NCBI RefSeq assembly: GCF_910592395.1
Contig: NC_088319.1
Location: forward strand, 8,618,001-8,682,000
Direction: 5' to 3'
DNA length: 64,000 bases
Origin: Lineus longissimus
Taxonomy: Eukaryota; Nemertea; Pilidiophora; Heteronemertea; Lineidae
The notes under the pieces were generated by a model. It had not been told where the DNA came from and ran no database searches. It saw only the letters and a list, made by a program, of their open reading frames with translations. Numbering within the stretch: position 1 is the first letter of the stretch; every line of letters begins with the position of its first letter. Both the position numbers and the translations under genes were made by a program. Below are positions 46,976-59,800 of this stretch, piece after piece.

Positions 46976-48624
46976 GACAAGGATCAGAGACAAATGAAAC
47001 TCGGCACAAAAGTGCCAAAACCTATGATTGAAGGTAAAATCAAATACTTGTTATAACTTAAACATGTTTGATAGTGATTGTGCCGTATTTGGCAGCATGG
47101 TGATTCCATTCTCCAAAGCATATCAGGCCACTTCACTTGATGCATACATACTCCCAACCTGCGTAAGGAGAAGTCGTGTTGTGGCCCTGTTTGCAAGAGG
47201 ATGATTATCACTGCCAGTATTGGCTTCCATTACACGTACTGTATTGCGTGTAAATGTACACAAATTAACTCGGGAAGAATGCTCGAACAAAATGCCATAA
47301 ATGTGACGATTTACTAAAGATCTTCGAGTCTGCTGTGATGTTACCCTGTTAAATATTACTAAAGTGAATATCCATTCCAATTTTGAGCCGATTAAAACTG
47401 TTCAAGAGCCCCACGAACAAACCTGATCACACGTCAATTTTCTCTACGCTACCAAAATAGTGCGCATATAAAACCCCTCAAAATCACTTTGTTTTAGGGA
47501 GAAAGTTTTCAGACAAAGACTTGAAATGCAATATGATAACCTCTTTTGAAATTTTGGAATAAAAAAACCCACAAAAAGCATTGTGGCTTCGTGGTTAAAC
47601 TATTTACCCACATTCAGATTGCGATTGCGGCCAATTCTAGTAGGGATATAAATAGTTCCGGTCATGCGCAAGGGAGGTTGGTATGATTCCAGGCAGAGCA
47701 TCTTTCCTAACCTCTACATCCGGGGTCTACTTGATTAGCATTCAAAATGGCTGCACCACTAGACCCTGGATACTCGTGTACGTCATATCACTCGTCACCA
47801 CCAGAATCTGGGGGTGACGTATCATGTTTGACCTATGACCCGTCTATTCGAGCACTACGTGTCAGCACTGTTTCATCATGACCAAAACCGTTTGTAGCCC
47901 ACCAAATAATTGTAAAATCGAGCACTAATCTCTGGGCGCATACAGATAAAGAAGCCTTAAACTTAAATATAAAAATAAATCATCAAAAGGGATTTTGAAA
48001 TAATATTTTCACAGTGCTCGCGCGATTGGCATTGTAACACTTGCTTCTTCGGTTCTATTTTGCTCGGAGTGACCCCATGGCCCGACTAGTTTCATATATT
48101 ATGCGTGTCCGTATCCGTTTTTGTCGTTTATAAGGCTATTTAATTACAATTTTAAACAAGTTTAGTAGGGCACCATGTAATCGCTGGTCAATGGTAGGCC
48201 GTCACATTCCCTTCGAAGCTATGAAGTCAACCTCTGGGTATGTGTTCCGTGGTTTTTCATTCGAAATGCTGCCCTTTTCTTATTTTTTTCGTGATTTTGA
48301 TTTCGGAATTCTGCAATGACCGTACATGTTTAGCAAACCCTTGAGTACGGTTCAGCGACTTCACCTTGTACGGTTTAACCAAGGTAATTTGAACGTCGAA
48401 ATTTAGTTTCCGACGTATACTGCAGCACTCCATGTCCATGGCACGGTACCGGCATGGTGAGCCCAGTTCTTCTCGTCTACATGAACATCAATAATCACCA
48501 AGGTTCATATAAACAGAACAAAGAGTATCAGCAAACAACAATTTGAATGGTAGAAGTTTACCGAAACTTTCAACAAACAAGTTGTTCTCCGAGCAACGGT
48601 TCGTAATAAGCTCGTAAGGTTCGA
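46976..48624. other. Stretch without recognised genes
   Basis: No protein domain recognised. A tRNA-like box A string near 47582 has no matching box B. Confidence 0.4.
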
Positions 48625-48765
48625 AGCACTGGTGTTCGACGTGTGTGTAAAAGGGACGGCGCTCAATCAGCACAAGACACCTTAAAGATAGCACTGGCGA
48701 GAACCTTTACAAGTGTGTGGATTGCGACAAGACCTACAAGCATAAAGTGCACTTTCCGGGATGGT
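48625..48765 (+). pseudogene. Relic of a C2H2 zinc-finger array
   Basis: On the plus strand the frame gives CSTCV, an in-frame stop, then HLKDSTGENLYKCVDCDKTY and KHKVHF. The HxxxTGExxYxC linker and CxxC spacing are those of tandem C2H2 fingers. One full linker and parts of two fingers remain. The stop and the missing second His pair make it non-functional as read. Confidence 0.5.
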
Positions 48766-50230
48766 GTATGAGGAGATACTGCGCGACGAGAGCGTGCATT
48801 TTGGTCGACGTTTTCTCACAAAAGTTGTGAAGAAACATTGCTCCTGAAATAGAGTAAAATATTTGGCTAATTGGAGGCAATTCCCGCGCCTTGAAGGCAA
48901 AAACGATCAACTATTGGTAGTAAAGTTACATTTTATATTGGGAATTATAACTGAGTGTCTGGGACATATTTCGTGTGAAATGCGATAAATAATTTTTAAT
49001 CGTTGGACCATACCACCCGTACACCTTCAGTGTGTTATATTGCTAAACCAGAGTACAGTAGTTTCGCTAAACACCGTTCATGAAGTCAAGATATTTTGCA
49101 CTGTATCTCAGCAATGCGAAATGCATATTACTAGCTATTTCTTCAGTCTTTACTGTTGACATTGCAGTACAAGAATGCCCTGCAAGAATGGCGTCAATTC
49201 GAGAGGCTTCGCCATAAAATGATGTCTTTGAACAGCATTACATTTTCGCCTTTCAAGCTGAATATTAGCTCCGTTTCTCGAAGTTACATCCGCATGGGCA
49301 TACTGATGTAAACTACAACGACCGATGATGTATGCATAAAAAGGAACTTATTGAAAATTGTAAAAATATGTGCTACCTGGAAAATCATGGCAAAACGGAA
49401 GTTCGCTGAACCGTACATAGTGGTCGCTAAACCGCTACGGCTATCCACCGTGTTCTCTGACTTCGAAAACTCACGCCATGTCGGTCGAGTTTACTTTTAC
49501 TCGCCAAAGACTTAGGAGTCATGTGACTAATACTACACATGCTTCAAGAAGTCCCGCCATCGACTCGGATCGTTGATGATCTAGAAAAAAACCGAAAGGA
49601 ATTTCGGAGTTGATGAGTTTGCTATGATTTATACGGTGGTCTGTAAGGAACACATGTATATTTGTATCGTACATTCATATTTAATTGTACAAACGCAATT
49701 TATTGATTCCTTTAATAAATTATGATGGTATAATCAAACTTTCTATTTATTCACCAGTGTATTTTGGGCTGACATGAATGGTATTTTGGGCCTTCCCATT
49801 ATGTGTGGTGAGCTGATCCCCATCCTGACGTAATGAGTGGTTTTAAATACACTCCGCCTCTTGATATTTCAAACCCCTGATGAAATCCATGCCTTTCTGT
49901 GGAGAGTTAACGGTATGAAAAAAACGCCCAATCAGAGCGTCTCTCAATATTAAAAGCGGATTTCGCTCGAGCAACTTTCACAATGCCCTACCCGTGCCAA
50001 AATCAGCAATCTTAGAACAACCGTCATCAAGTGAAACGAAAGTTTCTGAGTGGAAGACTTGTTAGAGTAACTGATCTGCCCCAGACGTTTGAACAGGAAT
50101 TAAGCAGGTACATTTAATGCCAGGGAAAAAGTACGGTAAACTTTAGGCTGAATCGGCTGTAGTATGGCGAAGTCCGCTTTTAAACTTGAGTTGCGTGTCC
50201 CCCGCTTCAAATTTGTTTCAAATCGTAATA
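48766..50230. other. Stretch without recognised genes
   Basis: No domain was recognised; it holds copy 2 of the direct repeat (49402-49458). The 5' LTR of the following Gypsy element, if present, would be expected at the end of this stretch, but no terminal repeat pair was found. Confidence 0.4.
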
Positions 50231-50274
50231 CATGTATTTTCTTCTTCTCTTAACGCCCATCTATAATTACAATA

Positions 50275-53200
50275 TGGCAGAATCTTTGAAGAAAAGCTCT
50301 ACAGCAAGACTTAACGTCCTATCACCACAACGGTCAATTAACCCAGAAGGCATGGAACGAACTGAAATGTTAACCACCCTCGCGCAACTAATTGAGCAAG
50401 AAGAAAACTTGCAAGGCAATCCGGTCATGGCTCAGGCAGGAGAGTCCAACGTTGGGCAACAACTCTCTGCTGACGCGCTGTTGAAATATGCCTTGAGTTC
50501 GAGCTTAAAAAAGCTGACTTTGATCGCGACCGCAAAATGCGTGAGCTTGACATTGAACGTGAAAGACGGGAACATGACGAACGTGACCGTCAACGGGCAC
50601 ACGAACTAGAATTGAAGAAGCTTGAAATTGAAGCTTCTGTGACAGGTCACGGGACCGTTGTTGAACCAACACGAGACAACAAGCGGGGACCAATACCCCC
50701 AAGTTCAAAGAAGGCGACGACGATGAAATTTATCTTTCGACTTTTGAGCGCCTTGCAAAAGCAAATAACTGTCCCGAAGACTCGTGGGCACCGCGGTTAG
50801 CTGCTTTGTTGACGGGACGTGCCCGTGATGCATATTCACGGATGGATATCGACTCAATCGGCGAATACCAGGCCGTTCGCCGAGCTATCGTAGAGCGGTA
50901 CGAATTGAACGGTGAGCACTACCGTGACAAGTTTCGTAATACATACAAGAAGTATGACGAAACGTAACGTGAATGGTCTGTGAAACTGGATAGTTTTCTG
51001 GCACGTTGGCTGGAATACTATAAAGTTGACACTTTCGACAAGCTAAGAGAGCGTATTGTTATGGAGGAAATACTGAAAAATAACCCTCCAGAGCTAAATG
51101 TTTGGTTACGTGACCGCGAACCCAAAAGCGTTGAAAACTTGACCAAATTGGCTGACTTGTATTACCAAACACGTACCAAAAAACGGCCTGCTCGTGACAA
51201 CGGACGGTACGACAAAAACAGAACAAGAGACCATACAACCGACAACAAGACGGCGACAATTCATCCTGTAAACAAATCCGACCCTGGGGGTGGAACAAAT
51301 CGAAAATCCATGGGCTCTGACAGCGGTAGGCCGAACGACGGTTACTTTAAAGGGAGACCGGCGCCCTCCAATTTGACTTGTGGGGATTGCGGGGAAAAGG
51401 TCATTACGCAATAAGTTGTACTGCTCAGAAGAAAACAGGTTTCTTGTGTATGAGTTCATCTTGGCCAGGATATGTTGGTTGTGAGAAGTTTGAAGTGAAT
51501 GGGAAGTTGAACGGGTAACCTGTGACTTTCTTGGTTGACACTGGTTGTAATTTGTCATTGGTGAATGCAGAATAAGTACATCCCAAAGTTGATGGTTACA
51601 GGTCAACCAGCATCATGTTGGCAAATGGTAGTAAACAAGAGGTGCCGTTGATAGAGGTTGATTTGTCTGGTCCGGGTGGTTCTGGGATATGTGTTGTCGG
51701 TGTCATGCCGAATTTGCCGGTAGATGTGTTGGCAGGTCATGATTTGTTCCATTTACTGTATGAGTCAACCAGCCGGGATATCAAACCCATGGCTTTCAGT
51801 GTTACAACTAGGTCTAAAGCTATTCAGGAAGAACACCGAGAAGCAGAGGTGATTGAGCAACAGGATAGTGAACGACCTGTGTTAAAGGACGTTCTCGACA
51901 CCGAAGCACCTCAAACTGCACCGTGTGTGGATCCTGATAGTGAGATTGGAGAGACTCCACCTTTACCACCTGTTGTTGATGTAGACAAAGATATTGATAC
52001 TTCTACTCTTTGGTCTGTTAGTACTGAACATTTTGGCAAATTGCAGAAATCAGATCCTACTTTGACTAAGGTATTGGGGATATGCAAAAGGAGGCTACTT
52101 GTTCAAAAATAATTTGCTATTTCTTCGGGTTGTAGATGATGCAACCGGCCGTACTATTGATCAGTTGATTGTTCCACAGTCTATGCGGGAAAAGGTTCTT
52201 GATATGGCTCATTCAATCCTATATCTGGTCACCTGGGCATGGAAAAGACTCGTCAACGTCTATTGGCATTTCTATTGGCCTGGGTTGTATGGTGCTGCAA
52301 GGGATTATTGTGGTTCGTGTCCTGAGTGTCAGAAAACGTGTCTTCTGATGACAAGTGAGAGAGCGAAACTGATCAGAGTTCCGATCATTGAAAAACCTTT
52401 CAGCAAGATTGCCATTGATATTTTTGGTCCATTGTCAAAGGTATATTCTTACGGTATGTGATTACGCCATAAGGTATTCCAAAACCTATGCTTTGCGAGA
52501 TGCAGCTATACGGAGACAGTTGCCGAGTCATTGATTGATATGATTTCAAAGGTTGGTATCCCGGATGAAATAGTTTCAGATCAGGGTACAAATTTCTTGT
52601 CAAACTTGGTTTCACAGCAAGTATTGTAACCTGCATATCAAGAAAATTACATTTTCTCCGTACCACCAGCAGAGTAACGGTCTTGTGGAAAGATTTCATT
52701 GTTGCCTCAAGCCAATGCTTCAGAAGTTTTCCGGTGATAATCCTAAAGAATAGGATAAAATGTTGCCTTATTTGTTGTTTGCATACCGAGAGGTTCCTGA
52801 GGCCAGTTTAGGTTTTAGTCCATTCAAGTTGTTGTACGGGCACCAGGTTCGTGGGCCATTGGCACTTTTGAAGGAATCGTGGACTGATGAATCTTCTGGT
52901 GATCAAAATGTTGTTGAATATGTTATAGATATGAGGCAAAGACTTCAGAAAATGACTGAGTTGGTCTGACAAACTCGGTCGAACACAATTGATTCAGCAC
53001 GACATAAAAAAGTTTGATGACAGACCTGTTCGGCAGCGTGGGTATCGGTTACCACAATCCTTAAAACGCAAGGTAAAAATGGATATCGCTGAATTGCTCG
53101 AAATGGGTATCATTCAGCATTGTCTTAGTGTGTACGCGGCGCCATTGGTGGTTGTCCCAAAAAATCGGGCGATATCAGATTGTGTGTAAACTACAAAAAA

Positions 53201-54300
53201 CTCAACGATGCGTCTGAATTTGATCCCTTTCCAATTCCTCGTGTAGACGAGTTGATAGAAAAAGTTGGTTATTCAAAGTACTTGACCACGCTCGACGCGA
53301 CAAAAGGATATTGGCAAATTCCTTTGGCGGGAAGTTCCAAACCCAAAAGTTGCTTCACTTGCAAATTTGGCTCATATTGCTTTAATATCATGCCTTTCGG
53401 CCTTCATTCTAGTGGCGCTACCTACATGAGACTCATGCAGGAACTCCTTGGCGACTTAGATTATGCTGAGGCCTACGTTGATGACATCATCATATTCAGT
53501 GAAACGTTAGAAGATCACATGAGAGATTTGCATGAAGTATTCACTCGAATCAGACGCGCGTGACTTACGCTAAAACCGAACAATGCGTTGTATGCAATGC
53601 TGCCTTAGACTACTTAGGCTTCGTGGTTGGTAGTGGTTCGCTGCAACCAGTGGAGGCAAAGGTTCTGTCGATTAAGAATTTTTCTCAACCGGAAACAAAG
53701 AAACAAGTCCAATCGTTCATAGGATTAGTTTCTTACTACAACCGTTTCATTCCAAACTATTCCGAAACCGCCGCACCGATCACAGATTTGACGAAGAAGG
53801 GCCAGTCAAATCGCGTCCGGTGGACCGAAACTTGCGAGCGCGCATTTATGAGACTCAAGGAAATAATGTCAAGAGTCAACCGTCTTGAAACCCCCAGACT
53901 ATGACAGGGATTTTCTTTGTTCGAGTCGACGCGAGTGACCGGGGTATGGCGCATTTCTATATCAGTTAGACAATGAGGGCCTCGAGCACCCTGTTGTGTA
54001 CGCGAGTCGGAAAATGTTAGATCGCGAGCGCAACTCAGCTCCAATCGAGAAGGAGTGTCTCGGGCTTGTCTGGACCGTTGACCATTTCCGCCATTTTTTG
54101 TATGGTAGACATTTCATTGTAGAGGTTAATGCCAATCCTCTGGTGTGGTTAAACAGTTGCCAGGACAAAAGCATGAAATTACTTAGATGTTCCCTCAGAC
54201 TGCAAGAATATTCAATGACTATTGTGCATAAATTAGGAAAAGATCATGTGAATGCGCCCAGTCTGTCAATCCAAACTACTCGCTCGATTGACTATTCACT
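50275..54300 (+). mobile_element. Decayed Gmr1-like Ty3/Gypsy retrotransposon with integrase ahead of RT
   Basis: Domains on the plus strand, in order: gag (MAESLKKSSTARLNV at 50275; capsid-like helices 50850-51170; basic region; CGDCGEK zinc knuckle near 51384); protease region (DTGCNLSLVNAE, LPVDVLAGHDLF, 51530-51745); a spacer; integrase (zinc-binding CPECQK near 52320, IAIDIFGPLSK near 52410, AYREVPEASLGFSPFKLLYG near 52780); RT (52989-53560, DATKGYWQIPL, YVDDIIIFSE near 53476); RNase H (53757-54260, SAPIEKECLGLVWTVDHF). Integrase upstream of RT is the Ty1/copia-like order known for the Gmr1 group of Gypsy elements. At least seven frame changes or stops inactivate it. A possible 3' LTR (54587-54926, TG..CA ends) could not be confirmed without a 5' partner. 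Confidence 0.85.
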
Positions 54301-54369
54301 GTATCGACTTTGGTTGGCCGTAGAGATTGCGCGAACTTTGTGTTACATGAACTTTGGTGTGTTATGAAA

Positions 54370-56863
54370 CTTAAAATACCGCGCGCGCAGGGAGCTTAAG
54401 GAGAGCAGACTTGAGAGTGATGCCGAGAAAGGAGAACGTGATTGAGAGCAAACGAAAAATCTCGCAACGTTGAGACGGAGCCCCGGAGTTAGGCTGGGTA
54501 CAAGGAAGCCAGGTCAGTGCTGAAGCCGAGTGCCGCCAACGGTTGAAACGAAATAGTATGCTGTACGAGAAAGAATGGTTCGGGAGTGTCACGAGACGTC
54601 CACGAGGGAACCGAATGTAGCTGCACGTGCATGAATGATTCTTGAAGCCACAAGGCGTGTCTAGCCTGTATGCTGAGGAAACTCAATATTCTGAACTTCT
54701 CAATATTCTGAAGTCTGCTCCCTTTTGCGAAACGTAATAATGTCGACACGCGCCGAAACTCATTCTGAAGTGACTCTTGCATAGAATTCCTGTATATGTT
54801 TTGTATCAAACTTATATTATTTGTTTACATTTTACACCAGTCTCGTTCAGTTTCTTCATACACAGAAGTGTCGCATCTTGCATAGAACCAACAACCCACT
54901 TGAACTCACAGAGGGAGTTCGTAACAAAAGTATTTAATGACGTGGCATTACCGTGGACTTAATTCCTTCTATTAAAGTAACATTATGGAACCTCATTAAA
55001 ACAATTTATGTTATAGGCCCCAGGCCTTGTGATGGTTGTTGTAGGGGAACTGTAAGGATCCCTGGCAGATGTTACACCAGGCACTGAGACCACTACCGTG
55101 TTTGCAAAGAATCAATGATTTTATTAATTAACTAAATGAATATCAAAGACACTCACCAATTTAAAGGATACTAAAACACGATCGTTGTATCTTAATTGTC
55201 AATATCCTGACCAGTGCGCAGAGGCAAATTGACTCAACGGCGGATATGATAGTTTGTAAAACAATTAAATTCGCGTTCTTATTGACGAAAATTCAATTCC
55301 AGTCAGTTAAATCGTTAAGCAAATTAATAACATTCGTGTGCATGTAGGCTAGTTTATTTACACGTGAATCAAATTTTTGATTACCATAAGGATCAATTTT
55401 ATCCGTTACCAGTGCTGTAATAACGTATTCATTCAAAATATCTTATTGGATGAGCGCGCATATGTCTCACACTGCAAACATTCTGCTGGTTATTACTGCT
55501 TTATTTCAAACATAAACGTACAATAAAACGAATGAACCTTTTATAGATGCGAGGTCACTCTTTAGTTGCCTGGTCATCACGATAATAATACCTTTTCACT
55601 GCTCTGCAATATTTCCCAGCTGTCGGCTGCCCAGTCACCTCCTATTCTACATAAGTAATTTTCATCCATAAATTGCACAAAAAAGGAAAAATTCAAAATC
55701 TTACTGATTTATTACGCTTTTCCGATGTTGACTCCGATTTGACCCGAGTTAGCTCTCCATGCGTCGATCCTTTCCATGTGGAACGATGCACTGGTAAGGC
55801 GCGTTCTTGAGTCATGGATCTTCCCTGTGACGTCTTGGTGCTGATGTCAATTTTTCCGACGACACGCAGATGGCGCTTGATTACCCCGCAACTGCGAGGA
55901 TAAATGGAAATGACCTTGCGTCTTAATAACGGGGTGATGTGAACTCGGATCTCACATGGTGGGAAAGGTCTTTCGCGCCTACCCTAATACCATTAGGCCC
56001 CGCGTGGTGGCGCTGAGGCGGCAGCTGCCGGGGCCTGATTCTAAACGATTTTATTTTTGTAATCCTTGACCAGAATTTTGGAATGGTAGGATCTTCGGCT
56101 AGGAACTTCTTAGTGTTTTAACGAGGCAATTGTTTTTTCAACAGTTGGTTTTTCATATGAGATGTCTGTTTCAGTCATAAATTACACACATTTGATTGTT
56201 GGTATGGACAAACAAATTTAATCAATAAAATATTCCATGTTTGAAAATCGACGACCAACTTCTGTTATATGTGGTTGAGTCACTCTATTTCGCGCCAGGA
56301 CTTGTGCGTACTGAAAATAACAAATAACGCGTTTTTCTACTATCTAAGAGCTGAAAAAAAATTGGAAAAGCATCAAATACGTTCAGAAAAATATTTTACT
56401 GATGAACCAGAAGAAAAAAACAAACATACTGCAGTAAAAAGCCGACCATTCCTTTCGAGCTTTTTTCTTGATGCGGTATTCGCCGCTGCAAAACTACTTG
56501 TGCGTCAGCGGTGATTTGGTCATTGAGATTACTCGCCAGCGCTGTTTTTTTAAGCAGACGTGTCATTAATGATACCAACCGCACTACCCGCCGTGGGTAT
56601 TTTTAATTAATACCAAGTAACCACTGGTGTGGAACAGATTAAGTTTTGCCGCATCGCGCAATCACAGCGCGAGAAACGCTCTTAGGGATATCAGACCTTT
56701 ACCCTGATTAGTTTATGGTAATATTGATCTTGTGAATGCAAATCCCCGGAAGCAAAAGTGTGATAGAAAAGCACTAACCAACAATGACTGTCCAGCCCTT
56801 CAAAAGGAATGAGACGCGGTCTCATCTTCACTTGGGTGACCGACCTGACACACTGAAGAAACC
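54370..56863. other. Region upstream of the metalloprotease-like gene
   Basis: Nothing coding was recognised. 54370-54930 follows the RNase H domain of the Gypsy element and is purine-rich at its start. A short stem (AGGCCCCG paired with CGGGGCCT) lies near 55993-56037. The promoter of the gene starting at 56864 should be in the last part, but no TATA box is obvious. Confidence 0.4.
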
Positions 56864-59800
56864 ATGAAGTCCGTTATTATCTGCCTGTGCGCCCTGTTGG
56901 CGGTTGTCGGCAGCAGATATATAGGTAAGCCATTTATAAAGAGGTTAGTCATAGCCTGTTTTGGTGAAGTTCGCGTATTTGACTGCGATTTGAAGCACGT
57001 GTTTAATCACAGCGAAATTGGTGTCCGTGTCGATTTTAACAGAATCTATCCCTGACTATTTTGAAATATTGACAGTTTATCCATGAATTCAAACCTGTCA
57101 TGAGATTGAAGAAAATTGCCGAAATTCACAAATGCGAAACTGATTGGATAGAGCATTATTGCAAACGAATCCAATCCAAGTTCGTCACAGTTTTCTCGGC
57201 TTTTCATCATTTGAACTTCTGATTGTTCTGTCCCTTAAGATGACGAGCGTGTGTTCATCAGAGATCTCGACCAAAGCGGGGAAGCTGATCCTCCGATCGT
57301 GAACTTGAAGATTGACCAACCAGGAAAGGAGAGAAGGTTGACCCTACGCCGCAGAGATAATTTCAACAAGAACGTCCCCGTGTTCATAACTGGTGAAGAT
57401 GGAAAGCCAAGGAAGGAGCCGAAATCCCGTTCACTGGTGAGTAGACAACACAACGTTCCATTCGTATAGTTTCTTTTTGCTGCCGCTGCGGTAGTCCAAT
57501 AATATCCCGCAGCTACGATCAGTACTTCACTTCATGTCTTTGGCTATCTAAACTTGTCGTAGGCAATTATGGCGATGTCCCGCTGTACGGAGGGCCAAAT
57601 TGAAAAGTGCATAGGTAAAGTAACAACAATGTGTAATGTCCAAATCAGCTGCGTTGAAGCAGAGTCTTTCAGACTCTGGTTGAAGGGAGAACAAGTGATT
57701 TTTAATGAAAAAAGAAAAGGCAAACCAACGCATTTTAAAGGCGCATGGCTTTCCGCTTTGCCGCTTTGGTGGACACTGGCTTTTACATACCAGGTCATTG
57801 GTGCTGACAACTGGCCTACCGGGGTCTCCGCGCAGCCCTTTCGGCGGATTTCCAGTAATCTCCAGGCGGCTGGAGAGGCTGGAGCTAGCTTCCGGGATCG
57901 GCACGAAAACAAAAACAATCGTCAATTCAAGCGGAGGTCTGACTACCACGGCAGGCCCCATGACCAAGGACGTCACGTGGGACATTCAGGAAGGCGGAAC
58001 CAAGACAGACGCACTTCAAATGCCGTGTACGAAACTGAGGGATACTACACCTCATACGAGCCGTATGGATACTACCCCAGACCCAACGACCCATGGGCAA
58101 GGGAGGAGTACGAACAATACTGAGGATTGTGTTTTGAGCTGCGAGACTTATAACTGCCACGGCTTCAAATCAAACTGTTCTTACATTGCCAGCCGGCTTC
58201 AAAACTATGATATCCTCTGTCTCAGTGAAATATGGCTCAGGCCTCACCAACTGAATTCCAAGCTTGACGCGCTGGGTACTATGGATCCCAACCCGACGTA
58301 ACACAGTATCATCTGTTCGCTAAATCTGGTATGTGTGACGTTGACCCAGATTATTCAGGGCGGCCGTTTGGTGGTGTCGCCATCATGTGTAGAAAACAGT
58401 GTAGTATAAGCTGGCATGAGATAGAAATTGACAGTGATCGCTTGATTGGTGTCGCTGGGACTGACTCCAATGGTGTTCTGTGTCAGGTGGTGGTAAATGT
58501 GTACATGCCATATTTCGACAGTAACGTTGATAAAAATAACCATCCTTTATTCAATGAGTGTCTGGATGCATTGCAAGTCTGTTTGGATAAATACGGCAGT
58601 TCAGATCCAATCAAGCTATGTGGAGATTTCAATACTCCGCTGCCTTTAGAGGCAAGTCTATGCAGGAGCTGGTTTAAAACCAATGGTTTTAATCGTTTCT
58701 CAAAAATTTTATATCATTTCATGTCCGAAAATGGTCTTAAAGTAGCTGACTTCCAGTTTGAACAGTCTGTCAAATACACCTTCTTTAATGTAAAGCGGGG
58801 TGTCTTCACTTGGATCGACCACATCTTGGCGTCAAATATGGATTGCCAAAACATTCTGGAGTGTTCGATAGTTAGTTTAGAGGAGGGTAACCTGGGCGAT
58901 CATCTTCCTTAAGACAGTGTTCAAGGTGTGTGTGTCCACAGGTGGGCCTGTTTGTGGTGGTCTGCCGTAACAAACCCATGCCCGTCGGTTACTTGGAATC
59001 GACCAGCCCAGTGCCAAAAATATAATGAAATTCTCCGGGAGAAACTTCGTGTAATGAACATGTCTGATGTAAATGCAATCTTTGACCGTGTGGCCGCGGA
59101 GGCTCATGTGAATGAAATGTTAGCAAAGCTTAACGATAATATAATGGGCGCCTCTGTGAAGTCTGGATGTTACTCTAAGCGGTCGTTTAAACCGAAAGCC
59201 CATTGGTGCGCTGACCTTAGCTACCTGCGGGTTATTAAAAGGTTCTGGTGGGACCTTTGGATTGACAATGGCCGACAAAGGTCGGGTGCAGTATTCGATT
59301 GCTGGAAATACGAAGAAAAAAACCAATTTCGTAGTGCCTCCCAGCGTTGTCTGCGGGCTGTTCATAACAAACCATTGAATTACCTCAACAGACTTTACTG
59401 CGCCAGGGATAAATCAAGTTTCTGGAGCGCTCTCAGAAAGCAGTCCTCTAAAACTGTAGTTTATCATATTTGTCTGCTGGCGACCTGTGACAACACTGTA
59501 GTAATATTATGAATGATGACAACGATCTTGACCTTGAACAATTGGAAATTAGTAAGAAGGTCAGCGATACATTTTTCATTAATTATGATGTGTCCTGTGA
59601 TTGCTCTGTCACTTTATATGAAATACGGGAAATTATCTCTAAGCTCAAGCGTGGCAAATCTGCCGGCACAGACAATGTCACTGCGGAACATTTAAGGCCT
59701 GAACTCACTGTCGCGTTTTTACGCGGCGTTCGACTTTGCGTTAAAACGCCGCGATTAGCGCCACAAATGGTATCTGTTGAATTCCATAGATGTGTTCCCA

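Noticed and set aside
47580-47650. tRNA or tRNA-derived SINE suggested by a GTGGCTTCGTGGTTAAA string
   Set aside because: It resembles a box A, but no box B and no cloverleaf could be drawn downstream.
54587-54926. 3' LTR of the Gmr1-like element
   Set aside because: TG..CA ends can be drawn, but no matching 5' copy was found before 50275, so it is not listed as a feature.
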